The position numbers were made by a program, and so were the translations under genes. From Nitrospirota bacterium (GTDB lineage Bacteria > Nitrospirota > Thermodesulfovibrionia > Thermodesulfovibrionales > SM23-35): a DNA stretch of 7,050 nucleotides. The DNA is taken from positions 1 to 7,050 of the forward strand of contig JACRGU010000050.1 of the NCBI GenBank assembly GCA_016212245.1, in the 5' to 3' direction. This document shows, one piece after another, positions 6,220 to 7,050 of this stretch; position 1 is the stretch's first letter, and each line of letters starts with the position of its first letter. Below the pieces are notes generated by a model. The model did no database searches. It had not been told where the DNA came from and saw only the letters and a program-made list of their open reading frames with translations.

Positions 6220-6567
6220 TTACTCCTCCATTAATACCTTTCTGAGCCTCTCAGCAAAGTCCCTTCTTATATCATCTTCAAGCAGATCCATCATCTTTTC
6301 CATCTCTTTCTGCATTGCCTCGAGCCTGTGCCTCATCCTGAGTATTACCTCGACTCCTGCCTTATTTACCCCGAGCTCTCTTGTAAGCCTTAGAATCATA
6401 TCGAGCCTCTCTACATCCTCTTCCGAATAGAGCCTCAGCCTCTTTGTCCGCTTTGGTGTTATAAGACCTTCCCTCTCGTATAACCTGAGGGTCTGTGGAT
6501 GGACATGCAACATCTCGGCTACAACACTTATCATATATAAAGGTTGTTTTTTATCTTTTATAGCCAT
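6220..6567 (-). CDS. hspR: Heat shock repressor HspR (MerR family)
   Basis: This 115-residue MerR-type regulator matches HspR, the repressor of dnaK-clpB regulons, which binds inverted-repeat HAIR operators and uses DnaK as co-repressor in the studied systems. The N-terminal winged helix-turn-helix is at ~9-55: YMISVVAEMLHVHPQTLRLYE, with the HPQTLRxYEREGL core at 24-35 typical of HspR. It is followed by ELGVNKAGVEVIL at 64-76, where relatives usually have Leu for Lys69, and a C-terminal coiled coil at ~78-112. The wing reads RTKRLRLYS (40-48), apparently one residue shorter than the common RTxGxxRxYS. No cysteine or other effector-binding domain is present, as expected for HspR. The start ATG shares its A with the dnaJ stop (TAATG); a GGTGAG stands 6 nt upstream. 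The gene lies between dnaJ and clpB, so it probably represses its own operon, though no operator is inside the window. Confidence 0.95.
   Translation of the reverse strand: MAIKDKKQPLYMISVVAEMLHVHPQTLRLYEREGLITPKRTKRLRLYSEEDVERLDMILRLTRELGVNKAGVEVILRMRHRLEAMQKEMEKMMDLLEDDIRRDFAERLRKVLMEE
6223..6229 (-). promoter_or_regulatory. Strong Shine-Dalgarno for clpB
   Basis: The minus strand reads GGAGGAG within the last hspR codons, 5 nt before the ATG at 6217 (7 nt counting from GGAGG). It fixes the clpB start and shows that ClpB can be translated at a high rate from the shared mRNA despite the 2-bp gap to hspR. Confidence 0.85.
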
Positions 6568-7050
6568 TATCTTCTCACCATCCCTTTCCGAGGATTTTCC
6601 CTGTAAAGGGACTCTATATCTTTTATAGCCTCTTTAACCTTACTGTTAATATCCTTTGGCACAACTATCTTTATGTCCACATACTGATTGCCTCTTACTC
6701 CTGTCTTCGGTGATGGGAACCCCTTTCCTGAAAGCTTAAATCTCTGGCTACCCTGTGTCCCTGGAGGGATGGTCATTGCTGCTATACCGTCTATTGTTGG
6801 AACCTCTACCTTTGCTCCGAGGGCTGCCTCACCAAAGGTCACAGGGAGGTCGAGATAGATGTCATCACCCCTTCTCGTAAATATCGGATGTGGCCTTACA
6901 GTAATCTCTATGTGGAGGTCTCCTGCCGGGCCGCCACCTATTCCAGCACCTCCCATGCCCCTGAGCTTGACCCTGGAACCTGTGTCAACACCACTCGGGA
7001 TCTTTACCTTCACTGTTTCTGTCTGTAGTGCCTTCCCCCTTCCTCCACAG
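6567..7050 (-). CDS. dnaJ: Chaperone DnaJ, C-terminal part (5' end beyond window)
   Basis: DnaJ (Hsp40) stimulates DnaK ATPase activity and delivers unfolded clients in the cytoplasm. The frame is open to the right edge, giving 161 complete codons. The first ones read CGGRGK, the second half of a CxxCxGxG zinc-finger repeat. This identifies a class A DnaJ with a zinc-finger domain rather than a CbpA-type protein. Next come substrate-binding domain CTD I (KVKIPSGVDTGSRVKLRGMG, then GDLHIEITVRPHPIFTRRGDD) and CTD II (LPVTFGEAALGAKVEVPTIDG, then IPPGTQGSQRFKLSGKGFP). A dimerization tail with VKEAIKDIESLY ends in VRR. The J-domain, Gly/Phe region and the rest of the zinc finger are missing only because of the window edge. 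The stop overlaps the hspR start by one base. A GTG at 7013 is internal and is not the real start. Confidence 0.95.
   Translation of the reverse strand, partial: CGGRGKALQTETVKVKIPSGVDTGSRVKLRGMGGAGIGGGPAGDLHIEITVRPHPIFTRRGDDIYLDLPVTFGEAALGAKVEVPTIDGIAAMTIPPGTQGSQRFKLSGKGFPSPKTGVRGNQYVDIKIVVPKDINSKVKEAIKDIESLYRENPRKGMVRR

Noticed and set aside
6567..7013. A short DnaJ-like gene starting at the GTG at 7013
   Set aside because: The frame stays open to the right edge and upstream codons encode the end of the DnaJ zinc finger (CGGRG). The GTG is internal and the gene is a full DnaJ cut by the window.

Overview
The window is a stretch of bacterial chromosome with eight protein genes, all on the minus strand and nearly gap-free, so gene order runs from the right edge to the left edge. 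No RNA genes, insertion sequences, phage genes or CRISPR arrays are visible. The dnaJ - hspR - clpB order, with a MerR-type HspR repressor, occurs in Actinobacteria and in several Gram-negative lineages with HspR-type heat-shock control. Hand-counted 120-base samples here give only 31-47% G+C, and ATA and AGG codons are frequent. Together with the DRG/Obg-like GTPase this suggests a Nitrospirota- or Desulfobacterota-like bacterium rather than a high-GC actinomycete. That assignment is an inference and is not proven by the window.

Right part (3569-7050): a protein quality-control operon. It holds the C-terminal part of class A DnaJ (its start is beyond the right edge), the repressor HspR and the disaggregase ClpB. 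dnaJ and hspR share one base (TAATG), and hspR and clpB are 2 bp apart with a strong Shine-Dalgarno inside the hspR end. DnaJ, with DnaK encoded elsewhere, delivers aggregates to ClpB. HspR would repress the operon until stress titrates its chaperone partner. The operator is expected upstream of the window.

Middle (3520-3568): the only real spacer, 49 bp. It is made largely of short tandem AGTCAWT/ATTAAGTC units that run on into the last codons of clpB.

Middle left (1139-3519): three overlapping accessory genes, namely an ADP-ribosylglycohydrolase-family hydrolase, a zinc-dependent medium-chain alcohol dehydrogenase and a cysteine-rich DUF1284 protein with a TTG start. Each overlaps the next by 8 to 23 bp, so they are probably cotranscribed, but no shared pathway is evident.

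Left (1-1158): rsmG (16S rRNA m7G methyltransferase), overlapping the DUF1284 gene by 20 bp and followed after 4 bp by the N-terminal part of a DRG/Obg-like GTPase that runs off the left edge. This is a ribosome-linked pair.

No clearly new system is visible. The points most worth a second look are the repeat spacer at the clpB 3' end, the accessory trio lodged between heat-shock and ribosome genes, an apparent extra segment in ClpB domain 2, and an apparently shortened wing in HspR.
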